Source: Oxalobacteraceae bacterium CAVE-383 (GTDB lineage: Bacteria > Pseudomonadota > Gammaproteobacteria > Burkholderiales > Burkholderiaceae_D). Taken from it: a stretch of DNA of 64,000 bases. Each line of letters opens with the position of its first letter. Position 1 is the first letter of the stretch. Positions 49,476 to 57,872 of the stretch are shown piece after piece. Position numbers and translations under genes: made by a program. The stretch covers positions 1 to 64,000 of the forward strand of contig REGP01000006.1 in assembly GCA_004134995.1 (NCBI GenBank). Direction: 5' to 3'. The notes under the pieces were generated by a model. It worked only from the letters and a program-made list of their open reading frames with translations, ran no database searches and had not been told where the DNA came from.

Positions 49476-50186
49476 TCAACCAACGCAAAGCGCATCCAAA
49501 GTCCGCCGCGTATATTGCTCCACATAATCGATCAGATTATCCGACGCTTTCTTCGCGGAGGCTTCATCGGCGGAGGCAATTGCCTCCGCCATTTTTGCGT
49601 GGAACTCGCATACTTTTTTCAGATCGCCGAAACGACTGAAATAGAGGAACCAAAAACGCCGGGTCTGCGCCTGGATCGCGGACATCGCAAACAGCGCGTA
49701 TTTATTGTTCGCCGTTCCCGCTATGCGCGCATTGAATTCGCGATCGGTCGGAATGAATAACTCGGCATCGCCGGCTTTACCGGCTTCCCGAAAACGAACC
49801 GCCAAAGTACGAAATATGTCGCATTCTTCCGCGCTCGCAAGACGGGCAGCGCGCCCCGCAAGCAATCTTTCGAGTTCCCTGCGCACTTCAATCAAACGAA
49901 ACTGATCGGTGATATCAATAGCCGCAATGAGGATGCCTGCGCGCGGAACGATCGTCACCATTCCCTCGGCGGCAAGACGCTGCAATGCCTCGCGAATCGG
50001 GGTGCGCCCCAATCCAATCATTTCGCTCAGCCCCTTTTCCGAAACTTTCGCGCCTGGTTCGAGCACACCTTTAACAATCATCTCTTCAATGGCCTGATAT
50101 GCCTGCAATGCTTGCGGCAACTGTTTGGAGTCGCCCGCACGCACTGTTTTTCGCACTGTTTTTTTAACTACCTTCAAATTTGCCAT
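49476..50186 (-). CDS. GntR-family transcriptional regulator (FadR/FCD subfamily)
   Basis: The 236-residue protein has a basic N-terminus, the winged HTH (AYQAIEEMIVKGVLEPGAKV, then LSEMIGLGRTPIREALQRLA) at about 30-95 and an all-helical FCD ligand domain (FRLIEVRRELERLLAGRAAR, with Asp/His metal-binding positions such as DREFNARIAG). The ATG at 50186 (MANLKVV) is chosen over a start 171 bases upstream, which would add unconserved residues; the Shine-Dalgarno is weak either way. It is divergent from the MFS-carboxylesterase pair, which it most likely controls in response to their substrate. Confidence 0.87.
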   Translation of the reverse strand: MANLKVVKKTVRKTVRAGDSKQLPQALQAYQAIEEMIVKGVLEPGAKVSEKGLSEMIGLGRTPIREALQRLAAEGMVTIVPRAGILIAAIDITDQFRLIEVRRELERLLAGRAARLASAEECDIFRTLAVRFREAGKAGDAELFIPTDREFNARIAGTANNKYALFAMSAIQAQTRRFWFLYFSRFGDLKKVCEFHAKMAEAIASADEASAKKASDNLIDYVEQYTRRTLDALCVG

Positions 50187-50541
50187 TCCCTGATCCAAAT
50201 CAAACCGACGAATTATTTTATGCAAAAACCAAGCCCGCGAAAGCAATTGATCATTATCTGCGAAATGATCGGCTGATGTCATGTGTGCAACGGTATTCAT
50301 GCAATACGGCAACAGAGCATCCCCCAAAAACGCAGCATCAATGGTGATTTCCATCAATGCGCATGATCAGAACCAAAAGCGTGCATTTTTACCGGTGCGC
50401 ACCATTTCAGTACCTGGGGTGGTGGCGTTAAAACTCCTTAATAATTAAATAGTTACGGGGGGGATGGCGTTCGATTGTTGAAGATATATCACTGGCATAT
50501 CAATTGCTTTAATGGAGATTTTCCCCCGGAGGCGATAAATC
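50187..50541. other. Divergent control region between GntR gene and MFS gene
   Basis: These 355 bases hold no supported gene. Just before the MFS gene there is a direct repeat ATATCA-N5-ATATCA (about 50486-50502), 11 bases in period, and the weak promoter-like TTGTTG-N17-TATCAA. GGAGGC precedes the MFS ATG. These could be the GntR binding and promoter elements, but this is tentative. Confidence 0.4.
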
Positions 50542-51810
50542 ATGAATACCCTTTCAGCGCAGCGAACCCTACCAATAGGCATCTTGGGAAGCCGATGGAT
50601 GCAGCTCACACTTGGACTGGTCTGCATGATGGCCATTTCCAGCCCGCAATATGTATGGACCTTGTTTACCAAGCCCTTGATGACGCAGCTTGGCGTCTCG
50701 CTTACTCAAATTCAAATCACCTTCTCCATTTTCATCGTTCTGCAAACCTTTCTGTCGCCGCTCCAGGGCTATCTGATCGAGAAATTCGGTCCCCGGCTCT
50801 TGTTGGCAGTCGGCGCCATCATGACCGGATTAAGCTGGGTTCTGGCCTCTTCAGCCGATTCCTTGACCTCGCTCTATTTGACTTACGGCCTCTTGGGCGG
50901 CGTCGGCACCGGCATTATCTATGTCGGTATCGTCGGCTTGATGGTGGCCTGGTTTCCCGATAAGCGCGGCATGGCCGCCGGCGTGGTTGCGGCGGGTTAT
51001 GGCATGGGCGCGGTACTCTCCACCTTCCCGGTTACCACCAGTATCGCCAAGCTCGGCTATCAACCGACCTTGCTCAATTTTGGCCTGATTTTCGGCGCAA
51101 TTGCATTTCTTGCGGCAATGGGCATGAAACAACCGCCCAAGAATTGGATGGCCGACTATATCGCCAGCAACAAGAAGACCGATGGCGTCGGTCCAGGGAA
51201 AATGCTGAAAACGCCGCTGTTCTGGTTGATGTTCTTAATGATGACGATGATGTCGACATCCGGCCTCATGGTTATTTCGCAGATGGCATCTTTCTCGAAA
51301 GACTTCGGCATCACGGACGCAACCGTCTGGGGCATGGCCGCATTGCCGCTGGCATTGACCATCGACCGCTTTACCAACGGCCTGACGCGGCCCTTCTTCG
51401 GCTGGGTCTCGGACCGCATCGGTCGTGAAAGCACCATGCTTATCGCTTTCGGACTGGAAGCGATTGCGATGACGCTTTGGTTGCTGACACGGGACAATAC
51501 AATGTTGTTCGTTATGCTTTCCGGCGTTGTATTTTTCGGCTGGGGCGAGATTTTTTCGCTTTTCCCTTCAACGCTGACCGACACCTTCGGCGAAAAGCAT
51601 GCCACGACGAATTACGGTTTTCTCTATATGGCGCAAGGCATCGGCTCCATCTTCGGCGGTCCGCTGGCAGCTAGTCTGCACGAAGTCACCGGAAGCTGGG
51701 TCGTGGTATTTGGCGTCGTGATTACGCTCGACGTGCTGACCGCGCTGCTGGCCATTGCCGTGCTCAAGCCGATGCGCAAGAAATATCTTCACGCCAATTC
51801 TTCGTTCTGA
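50542..51810 (+). CDS. MFS transporter, oxalate/formate antiporter-like (OFA)
   Basis: The 422 residues form 12 helices. GLVCMMAISSPQYVWTLFTK in helix 1, GYLIEKFGPRLLLAVGA between helices 2 and 3 and GTGIIYVGIVGLMVAWFPDK are typical of the OFA group that includes OxlT. GGAGGC is placed well before the ATG. The carboxylesterase gene follows 16 bases later, so uptake or exchange of a carboxylate linked to ester hydrolysis is a fair guess. The substrate itself is not shown by the sequence. Confidence 0.85.
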   Translation: MNTLSAQRTLPIGILGSRWMQLTLGLVCMMAISSPQYVWTLFTKPLMTQLGVSLTQIQITFSIFIVLQTFLSPLQGYLIEKFGPRLLLAVGAIMTGLSWVLASSADSLTSLYLTYGLLGGVGTGIIYVGIVGLMVAWFPDKRGMAAGVVAAGYGMGAVLSTFPVTTSIAKLGYQPTLLNFGLIFGAIAFLAAMGMKQPPKNWMADYIASNKKTDGVGPGKMLKTPLFWLMFLMMTMMSTSGLMVISQMASFSKDFGITDATVWGMAALPLALTIDRFTNGLTRPFFGWVSDRIGRESTMLIAFGLEAIAMTLWLLTRDNTMLFVMLSGVVFFGWGEIFSLFPSTLTDTFGEKHATTNYGFLYMAQGIGSIFGGPLAASLHEVTGSWVVVFGVVITLDVLTALLAIAVLKPMRKKYLHANSSF

Positions 51811-51825
51811 GGAGGGGAAGGGTAA

Positions 51826-53469
51826 ATGAAGTATGAATACTCGGAACGCGGACGTTCCGGCTCGGCGCATGTGCTGCTCATGTTGTGTTTCGCATTCTTT
51901 CTGGCTGCTTTATCCGGCGGCGCCAGCGCAGCAGCATGCGCCGGCGCCGGTGCTGGTATGACCGGCGACGTGGCATGTACCGATTTGGGTGCGGTGCGCG
52001 GACAGGTGGAAAACGGCACCCTTGCGTTCAAAGGCATTCCGTATGCAAAGCCGCCGGTGGGCGATCTGCGCTGGCGTGCGCCGCAAGCTGCCGTTGCATG
52101 GAGCGGCACGCGCGACACGGTTAGTTATGCGCCTATGTGTCCACAAATTATCGGCAAGGATGTCGTCGGCAGCGAAGACTGTTTATATCTGAATGTCTGG
52201 CGCCCGGTGCGCAAGCCCAAGCATCCTTTGCCGGTGATGGTCTGGCTGCACGGCGGCGGTAATCAATCGTACTCGGGGGCCGGCGATCCCGGCTTCGGCG
52301 GTGTTGTCTACGATGGTGAAAAGCTGGTGCCTCAAGGCGTGGTATTCGTCAGTTACAGCCTGCGTGTCGGCGTGCTTGGTTTCCTGGCGCATCCATCGCT
52401 GGATGCCGAGAGTCCGGAGAAAATTTCCGGCAATTACGGCAGCCAGGATCAGATTGCCATGTTGCAATGGCTGCATCGGAATATCGCCGCATTCGGCGGT
52501 GATCCATCGAAAGTGTTTCTGTTCGGTACCTCCGCCGGCGGCGGCAATATCTGCGCGTTGCTGACATCGCCGAAAACCAAGGGCCTGATTCATGGCGTGT
52601 CGATGCAAAGCAGCGTGCCGACCGGTTGCGAAATCCCGACCCTGGCGGATGTAGAGCGCGGCACAGGCAAGGCGGTAATCGCAAAAGCCGGTTGCGAGAG
52701 CAGTAGCGATATTGCCGCATGTTTGCGCGGAAAAACTGCTGCAGAAATTGTCAATGCAGTGCCTGCGGGGCCGTTCACCGTGTTTCCGCGTGTGTATGGG
52801 CCAAACATGGACGGCCATGTATTTGTCGACCAGCCGTTGGCGCTGATCAAGCAACGCAAGTATCCGCCCGTGCCCGTCATCATCGGCAACACCGCGGGCG
52901 AAACCATGCATTTCATCGATGCTGTCGGTCCGGTTGTGGATGCCGCCACCTTTGCCGGTGCGGTGAGCAAGGTATTCGGTTCAGCGCAAGCCGATCGCAT
53001 CGTCGCGCAATATCCGCTCGATCAATATGAGACGCCGCGCGCGGCCTTTGTCCAGCTCACCACGGACGGAGAATTTACCTGCCAATCGAGACGTGTTGCG
53101 CGGACGTTTGCCGACGTTCAAAGCGAACCGGTATTCCGTTATATCTTCAATCACGCACTTGAAAACGATCCGGAACAAAAGGCGCTAGGTCCGACGCATA
53201 CCGCGGAACATCCGTATATGTTCAATTGGAAAGGCACGTATAAACCGACGCAAACCGATCTGGATATTCAGAAGCACATCATCAGTTACTGGAGCCGTAT
53301 GGCGAAAACGGGCAATCCGAACGGCGGTAGCGATCCGTTCTGGCCGAATGCTTCGTCGTTGAATGCGGCTTATCTGGAAATTGGCACGGACACGCAGAGC
53401 AAAACCGGCGTGGGAGAATCGCATTGCGACTTTTGGGATACGGTTCAACTGCCCTGGCCGCATCTTTGA
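51826..53469 (+). CDS. Secreted type B carboxylesterase
   Basis: The 547-residue protein has a signal peptide (hydrophobic about 15-35, cleavage near ASAA). FKGIPYAKPPVGDLRW and EDCLYLNVWRP are the two family signatures. The nucleophile Ser236 lies in FGTSAGGGNI, the oxyanion loop in LHGGGNQSYSG. Cysteines at 105 and 119 fit the first conserved disulfide. It would act in the periplasm or outside, cleaving an ester whose acid part the upstream transporter might carry. It is the second gene of the MFS-esterase pair. Confidence 0.92.
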   Translation: MKYEYSERGRSGSAHVLLMLCFAFFLAALSGGASAAACAGAGAGMTGDVACTDLGAVRGQVENGTLAFKGIPYAKPPVGDLRWRAPQAAVAWSGTRDTVSYAPMCPQIIGKDVVGSEDCLYLNVWRPVRKPKHPLPVMVWLHGGGNQSYSGAGDPGFGGVVYDGEKLVPQGVVFVSYSLRVGVLGFLAHPSLDAESPEKISGNYGSQDQIAMLQWLHRNIAAFGGDPSKVFLFGTSAGGGNICALLTSPKTKGLIHGVSMQSSVPTGCEIPTLADVERGTGKAVIAKAGCESSSDIAACLRGKTAAEIVNAVPAGPFTVFPRVYGPNMDGHVFVDQPLALIKQRKYPPVPVIIGNTAGETMHFIDAVGPVVDAATFAGAVSKVFGSAQADRIVAQYPLDQYETPRAAFVQLTTDGEFTCQSRRVARTFADVQSEPVFRYIFNHALENDPEQKALGPTHTAEHPYMFNWKGTYKPTQTDLDIQKHIISYWSRMAKTGNPNGGSDPFWPNASSLNAAYLEIGTDTQSKTGVGESHCDFWDTVQLPWPHL

Positions 53470-53488
53470 TATTGGCGGCAAATAAAAA

Positions 53489-53525
53489 GCCCCAGGAAGT
53501 TGGACTATGTCCGACTTCTTGGGGC
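53489..53525. terminator. Long hairpin after the carboxylesterase gene
   Basis: A 17-bp stem with a three-base loop (TAT), two G-U pairs. The T run belongs to the minus-strand reading (TTTTTATTTG after the stem), so it would stop minus-strand transcription best; on the plus strand it may only protect the mRNA end. Confidence 0.65.
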
Positions 53526-53600
53526 AGTTCACACAGCCTGCTGTTTGAAATCAGGGGAAAACGTACGTCTTTGCTTGGTCATCAAGCACCTCCCCATGAC

Positions 53601-53798
53601 GAGATGCCTAGGCGCCTAGATATTTCTCGCAGTGAAAGCTCGTCGCGAATGTGCCAGCGTCGAATAAGTCCAATGATTGCCACGTCGATCACTCCAAACT
53701 CCTACCTAGTTGCCTAAGTAGAATTGTGCCGTAAACATGGGTCATTTCTCAATGCAAAAAACCGCCAAAAGTGGGTCCATTTTCAGCGCAAATCAACA
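53601..53798 (-). mobile_element. IS21-family left-end fragment, copy 2
   Basis: These 198 bases repeat 49206-49403 at about 96 percent in the same orientation, ending at the same IS terminus. Only the first about 30 codons of istA remain. Together the two copies bracket the GntR-MFS-carboxylesterase cassette as a direct repeat of 4395 bases period. Confidence 0.88.
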
Positions 53799-53836
53799 CC
53801 GCAAGCAAAGGGGGCACTTTGGGATGTTTCACCGTA

Positions 53837-54088
53837 CTAGGATTGTGGCTGATTCGTCGACAAGTTATTGGCAATCAGCTTGGCAAACTTTTCAGGCTTA
53901 ACCTTAAGCGCTTTGGAGAGCTTGAAAAGCGTAGTTACGGACGGCTGCTTCTGGCCTAATTCGAGTTCAGATATGTAGTTACGTTGCAAGCCGGCCTCGA
54001 ACCCGAGTTGTTCCTGAGACAACCCGGCGTCTTTCCTCAAATCGCGCAGAACCAATCCAAACGACACTGCAATAGCATTTTTGTCCAA
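53837..54088 (-). CDS. XRE-family transcriptional regulator (small)
   Basis: The 83-residue protein is almost wholly a Cro/C1-type HTH: FGLVLRDLRKDAGLSQEQLG, then YISELELGQKQPSVTTLFKL. The start is a TTG at 54088 with GGGAGG five bases upstream. That ribosome site lies inside a large palindrome (54089-54116), so the protein may repress its own synthesis. It is divergent from the small gene at 54191. Confidence 0.85.
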   Translation of the reverse strand: MDKNAIAVSFGLVLRDLRKDAGLSQEQLGFEAGLQRNYISELELGQKQPSVTTLFKLSKALKVKPEKFAKLIANNLSTNQPQS

Positions 54089-54155
54089 AATTCCTCCCGC
54101 TGTAGTGGGAGGAATTTGACGGTTGTTGTATTATTTGTCTTCCCGCTATAGCGGG
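54089..54155. promoter_or_regulatory. Paired CCCGCT-type palindromes, probable XRE operators
   Basis: The first site (54089-54116) is a 28-base inverted repeat with perfect 10-base arms AATTCCTCCC / GGGAGGAATT. The second (54142-54155) is the perfect palindrome CCCGCTATAGCGGG. Both share CCCGCT-like cores and lie between the divergent XRE gene and the 54191 gene, as autoregulatory operators would. Confidence 0.7.
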
Positions 54156-54190
54156 TGAATTGAAAATCTATTTATGAGGGAAAGAAATTG

Positions 54191-54484
54191 ATGACATTCA
54201 CGCAATCCATCAGCGACTCCAGTCGGGCATCGATTTCATTCAATGATGAAACTCTCCGCATCCATGAATTGGGCTATGAACTCGGTGCATATGCCGCCGA
54301 ACAATGGCCGTCCCTCATGCAATTAAAAAAATACAAAGGCCTGAGTTATCTGAAGTACCGCAATGCCGCAGCAAAGAGTTGCCTGAGAGTTCTGCGTCAA
54401 CCGGCCTTCAACAAGGAATTCGAGGGAGGTTTTATGATTGGGTTTAAGAGATACTCGCATTCCTGTGTATGTAAAAAACGTTGA
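54191..54484 (+). CDS. Hypothetical protein of 97 residues
   Basis: Not recognised. The start ATG 54191 is preceded by GAGGGAAAGAAA. It contains ELGYELGAYAAEQWPSLMQL and ends abruptly in Lys/Cys-rich sequence (HSCVCKKR), which may reflect a frameshift: the next frame (about 54444-54601) stays open and reads RIPVYVKNVDSPSSLQAIYG. A protein of about 140 residues in the ancestor is possible. It shares the palindromic control region with the divergent XRE gene. Confidence 0.4.
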   Translation: MTFTQSISDSSRASISFNDETLRIHELGYELGAYAAEQWPSLMQLKKYKGLSYLKYRNAAAKSCLRVLRQPAFNKEFEGGFMIGFKRYSHSCVCKKR

Positions 54485-54504
54485 TAGCCCTTCCAGTTTG
54501 CAGG

Positions 54505-54669
54505 CTATTTACGGCTTTGACGGGCGGCAAGAAGTTGTGACCGAGATTCATCAACAGCGAGTCCCTTGCCTTGGATACGATCTTTTTCCCCCAAGGCGAT
54601 GATTTTCAGCGCGGCAGCAAGCTCTTTCTTTTTCTGAAATTGTTTAATGCTTTCATCTGGAGTCGCCAT
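54505..54669 (-). CDS. Small protein of 54 residues, translationally coupled to the XRE gene
   Basis: Not recognised. ATG 54669 overlaps the stop of the upstream XRE gene by one base (TAATG), a clear coupling sign. The protein (start MATPDESIKQFQKKKEL, end LLAARQSRK) is highly charged and probably helical. In this position it could be an accessory of the XRE regulator or half of a toxin-antitoxin type pair. Confidence 0.55.
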   Translation of the reverse strand: MATPDESIKQFQKKKELAAALKIIALGEKDRIQGKGLAVDESRSQLLAARQSRK

Positions 54670-55202
54670 TACCAAATCGCCCTATGTGTATGAAGGCTCT
54701 TGGCCAGGTTCGAAACATTTCTCAAGATCTTCTTTGTCTGCATATTTGTCGCCCTGGCGGTTGCCTCGATGGCACTAAAAACCAGCGGTATGGGTGCCTC
54801 ATCCAAAAGCGTCATTACATGTGCTTTGTAATCTTCGGGAACCTCGCCTGTGCTTAAAATATTTTTCAGTATGTCAGACGTCAAAATCTTCCTATAGCTT
54901 GTACTCGCAATTTGAGCTGCCATTTTCAGCGCAGGCGATTTTTTAAGGCGCTGCGTGACATCGAAGTTCATGCCTAACAGGCTGAGAAGATTATTCAGCT
55001 TGGTAAAACCAATATCTTCCAGACTACCTTTTTCCAGATGATTCACTGTGCTGCGAGACAGACCGGCAAGCTTGGCTAATTGGGCGTGCGTAATGCCCAG
55101 CGCCATTCTCTTGTCATGCACATGCATACCGACTTCACGAAGTTGCATCTGCCAATCCCTTGAGTAAGTAACAAATATCTCGGCTTGCATTGCCGATATC
55201 AA
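54669..55202 (-). CDS. XRE-family regulator with C-terminal extension
   Basis: The 177-residue protein has an HTH at about 25-80 (MALGITHAQLAKLAGLSRST, then VNHLEKGS) and a helical C-terminal part of about 90 residues (YRKILTSDILKNILSTGEVP, ending THRAIW) that I do not recognise. The start is a TTG at 55202 with AAAGG five bases upstream; ATG 55190 is an alternative. Its end is coupled to the 54-residue gene. The layout resembles antitoxin-like regulators, without an obvious toxin. Confidence 0.75.
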   Translation of the reverse strand: MISAMQAEIFVTYSRDWQMQLREVGMHVHDKRMALGITHAQLAKLAGLSRSTVNHLEKGSLEDIGFTKLNNLLSLLGMNFDVTQRLKKSPALKMAAQIASTSYRKILTSDILKNILSTGEVPEDYKAHVMTLLDEAPIPLVFSAIEATARATNMQTKKILRNVSNLAKSLHTHRAIW

Positions 55203-55340
55203 TTCAACCTTTGGGTCAGTTCACTTCAAGGGTTTTATTATTTTCAATTCGCGACAAGTGTCCCTCTTTTGGGGCGCTCCTCACCCAGGGGATGAGGTTG
55301 CATACTTGGTAGAGAAAAATTAGCACCGAAGACTGAGAGT

Positions 55341-55841
55341 ATGGCAGAAGAAGAAAATAGGATTGTCGAATCTAATGCATTTCGGTTGCCCTTATTTGAG
55401 CTGAATTGGAAGCAACCGGATATTCTGAAAGATGCCTCTACTAATAACGTAACCGGTCAGAACAATACTGAGAGTCCGTTCAGTAAATACATCATCTATG
55501 TCGATGAAAGTGGCGATCATAGCCTGCAGAGCATTGATGAAAAATATCCATTGTTTGTGCTCGCATTTTGCGTATTTCACAAACGTCACTATAGTGAACA
55601 GATCGTTTCTGCATTAGAAAAATTCAAGTTCAACCATTTCGGGCATGACCAAGTAATCTTGCATGAAACAGAGATTCGCAAGGAGAAAGGAGCCTTTCTT
55701 AAACCAGCGCAAAATAACCGTGCTTTTGAAGTGCTTAAGAAAAAGTTTTACTGCGACGGAGGTAGGGGAAAAGCAGGTCAAAGCTATGAAGGGCGTGGAT
55801 TGAAAATTTATCCACCTGTAGAAAGCGAAAAGCCCCGATGA
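55341..55841 (+). pseudogene. Truncated DUF3800-family protein
   Basis: Residues 50-120 contain YIIYVDESGDHSLQ, the DUF3800 hallmark YxDESGD, and LHETEIRKEKG further on. DUF3800 proteins are normally about 220-300 residues with a second acidic motif; here the frame leaves the family after about residue 140 (KKKFYCDGGRGKAGQS) and ends in unrelated sequence at a hairpin. It is probably the 5' part of a broken gene. The family has an RNase-H-like fold and is often found in mobile and defence islands. Confidence 0.65.
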
Positions 55842-55855
55842 AACTCATCGAGGCT
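55831..55855. terminator. Hairpin at the end of the truncated DUF3800 gene
   Basis: Arms AGCCCCGATGA / TCATCGAGGCT with a three-base loop. The minus-strand reading is followed by TTTTCGCTTTC, so as a terminator it would work leftwards. Confidence 0.5.
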
Positions 55856-56121
55856 ACGACGCCGACCGGGCACCCCCAATCCACTTGACCAAAATTTTAC
55901 GGCGAACGGAAAAATATTGCAAGTAAGCCTTTGGAACTTCGGCAAGGCCGAAACCTGGTAGATCTCACGAATGTACCAGCGTCGAAAATTTTCACGAAAG
56001 ACTTCTGTTTATGCACATAAAATAGCGGGGAGTACAGGCCAGAGATAAATTGCTTCTAAGCATCGCCTCGGAAGCCATCATATCCATCGGGTTTTTGCCT
56101 TACCGGGGAAGCAAAAAAATA

Positions 56122-57738
56122 ATGATGAATGCCGAGCGAACGTCTTTTATTTCCACAATGAAAAAGTTCGGCCCCTATCTGTCGGCGCCGCTCTTCATGA
56201 TTGCCGGCGTCATTGCCGCGGTGCACCTGAGTTACCTCCAGGCCGAGCGTGATCTCTTTGCCCAAGTCTCGTTCATTGCCGGGGAAGTCGTGCAGCGCAG
56301 CGAGATTGTCAGCGATCAGATGATGCAGGCGACCAATATACTGGATGCGCGCGGAGATCCGGATCCCTGCAGCGCCGCCAACATAGACATCATGCGGCGC
56401 GAAAATATGGGCTCAAGCTATTTGCAGCTGATTGGGTATGTTCACGACAATCGTCTGATGTGCTCTTCATACGGCAGACATGGAAGCGGCATCGACCTTG
56501 GCCCGCCGACATATGTTTCCGCGGCCAATTTCGCTATCCGCACGAAAGTAAAAACGCCTCTGGACGAGACGGGTACTTATGTGACATCCACCCATGTGAC
56601 TACCGGCATGACCGTGTTCGTATTGCCCAATCTTGCCCTGGACGTTGCAAAATCGGATAAGGGATTGGCGCTGGGGCTCTACGGAACGGCGAACGGTATT
56701 CCGATCCTTGACCGGGGAGAAGTGCAGAACCAATGGATGCATACCGATCTCGAAAAAGGCGCAACGCGTCAATTTGTCACGGCGGAGCACGTCGTGGCGC
56801 TGATCCGCTCGGATCGTTATCAAATTGTTGCCTATTGCGCCTTTCCGATTGCAAGGCTTTATGGCGCATGGCGCGCCTATGCCCGTTTTTTTGTGCCTTT
56901 GGGCATACTCGTTGGCCTGTGCCTCTCAGGGCTGATGATTCTTTTTGCACGGCGGCACCTCGGGTTGCGCTATCAGCTTCGGGAAGCCATCAAGAGCGAG
57001 ACGCAGCTGTATATGCTCTACCAGCCTATTGTCGAACTTGAATCCGGGCGCTGGATAGGCGCGGAGTCGCTGGTACGTTGGCGCCACGGCAGTGGCCAGA
57101 TCATCACGCCGGATGTCTTTATCCCGATTGCGGAGATTACCGGACTGATGCCCCGGCTGACGGCCAAGATCGTTGAAATGGTCGTGAAAGATCTGTCCCA
57201 ATTCCTGAAAAATTATTCAGACTTTCATATAAACATCAATTTTGCGGCGTCGGATCTGGAGTCCGGCTTATCGCTCGATCAGTTGCACCGCCAATTGCAT
57301 CATTTCGGTATCGACGAAAGCAGGATTACGGTAGAGGTTACCGAGGGATCCTTGCTGAAAATCGACTATGCCCGGCGCAATATGCGCCTGATGCGCGAAA
57401 GCGGTCTGCAGATCGCCATCGACGATTTTGGAACGGGATACTGCGGTTTGTCCTATCTGGTGTCGCTTGACCTCGACTATCTGAAGATCGACAAGTCGTT
57501 TGTCGATTCGATCGGCACCGATGCCGCTACGCGCAGCGTGGTCCCGCATATCGTGCAGATGGCAAAAACACTGGGCCTTGAGGTCGTTGCGGAAGGCGTG
57601 GAGCGGCAGGATCAAGTGGATTTTTTACGTCAGCAGGGCGTGAAATATGCGCAAGGCTGGCTGTATTCCAAAGCGCTGCCCATCGCGGAGCTTTCAAAGA
57701 AAATCGCCGAGGGCCGCAGGTTGCAGGCCTTGGAATAG
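56122..57738 (+). CDS. CSS-motif EAL cyclic di-GMP phosphodiesterase
   Basis: The 538-residue protein starts at ATG 56122 (MMNAERTSF); a longer frame from 56050 lacks support. A first helix (about 20-38), a periplasmic domain with LMCSSYG holding the CSS motif (redox-sensitive cysteine region), a second helix (about 260-282) and a cytoplasmic EAL domain follow. In EAL the first motif is AESLVRW and the others are intact (NINFAASDL, EVTEGSL, IDDFGTGYCG, KIDKSFVDS, AEGVERQDQ). It is likely an active c-di-GMP phosphodiesterase controlled by periplasmic thiol state, as with E. coli PdeC-type proteins. Confidence 0.92.
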   Translation: MMNAERTSFISTMKKFGPYLSAPLFMIAGVIAAVHLSYLQAERDLFAQVSFIAGEVVQRSEIVSDQMMQATNILDARGDPDPCSAANIDIMRRENMGSSYLQLIGYVHDNRLMCSSYGRHGSGIDLGPPTYVSAANFAIRTKVKTPLDETGTYVTSTHVTTGMTVFVLPNLALDVAKSDKGLALGLYGTANGIPILDRGEVQNQWMHTDLEKGATRQFVTAEHVVALIRSDRYQIVAYCAFPIARLYGAWRAYARFFVPLGILVGLCLSGLMILFARRHLGLRYQLREAIKSETQLYMLYQPIVELESGRWIGAESLVRWRHGSGQIITPDVFIPIAEITGLMPRLTAKIVEMVVKDLSQFLKNYSDFHININFAASDLESGLSLDQLHRQLHHFGIDESRITVEVTEGSLLKIDYARRNMRLMRESGLQIAIDDFGTGYCGLSYLVSLDLDYLKIDKSFVDSIGTDAATRSVVPHIVQMAKTLGLEVVAEGVERQDQVDFLRQQGVKYAQGWLYSKALPIAELSKKIAEGRRLQALE

Positions 57739-57872
57739 AAAACATTATGAATCCCGTAATTTATTCTTTAAAATAATTTAGTTTCATAAAATTATATTTT
57801 AATATAAGTATCTCTCGCACTTATTTATATTTTAACGTAATATTTACAGCATAAATTATCTGAAAGAATAAA

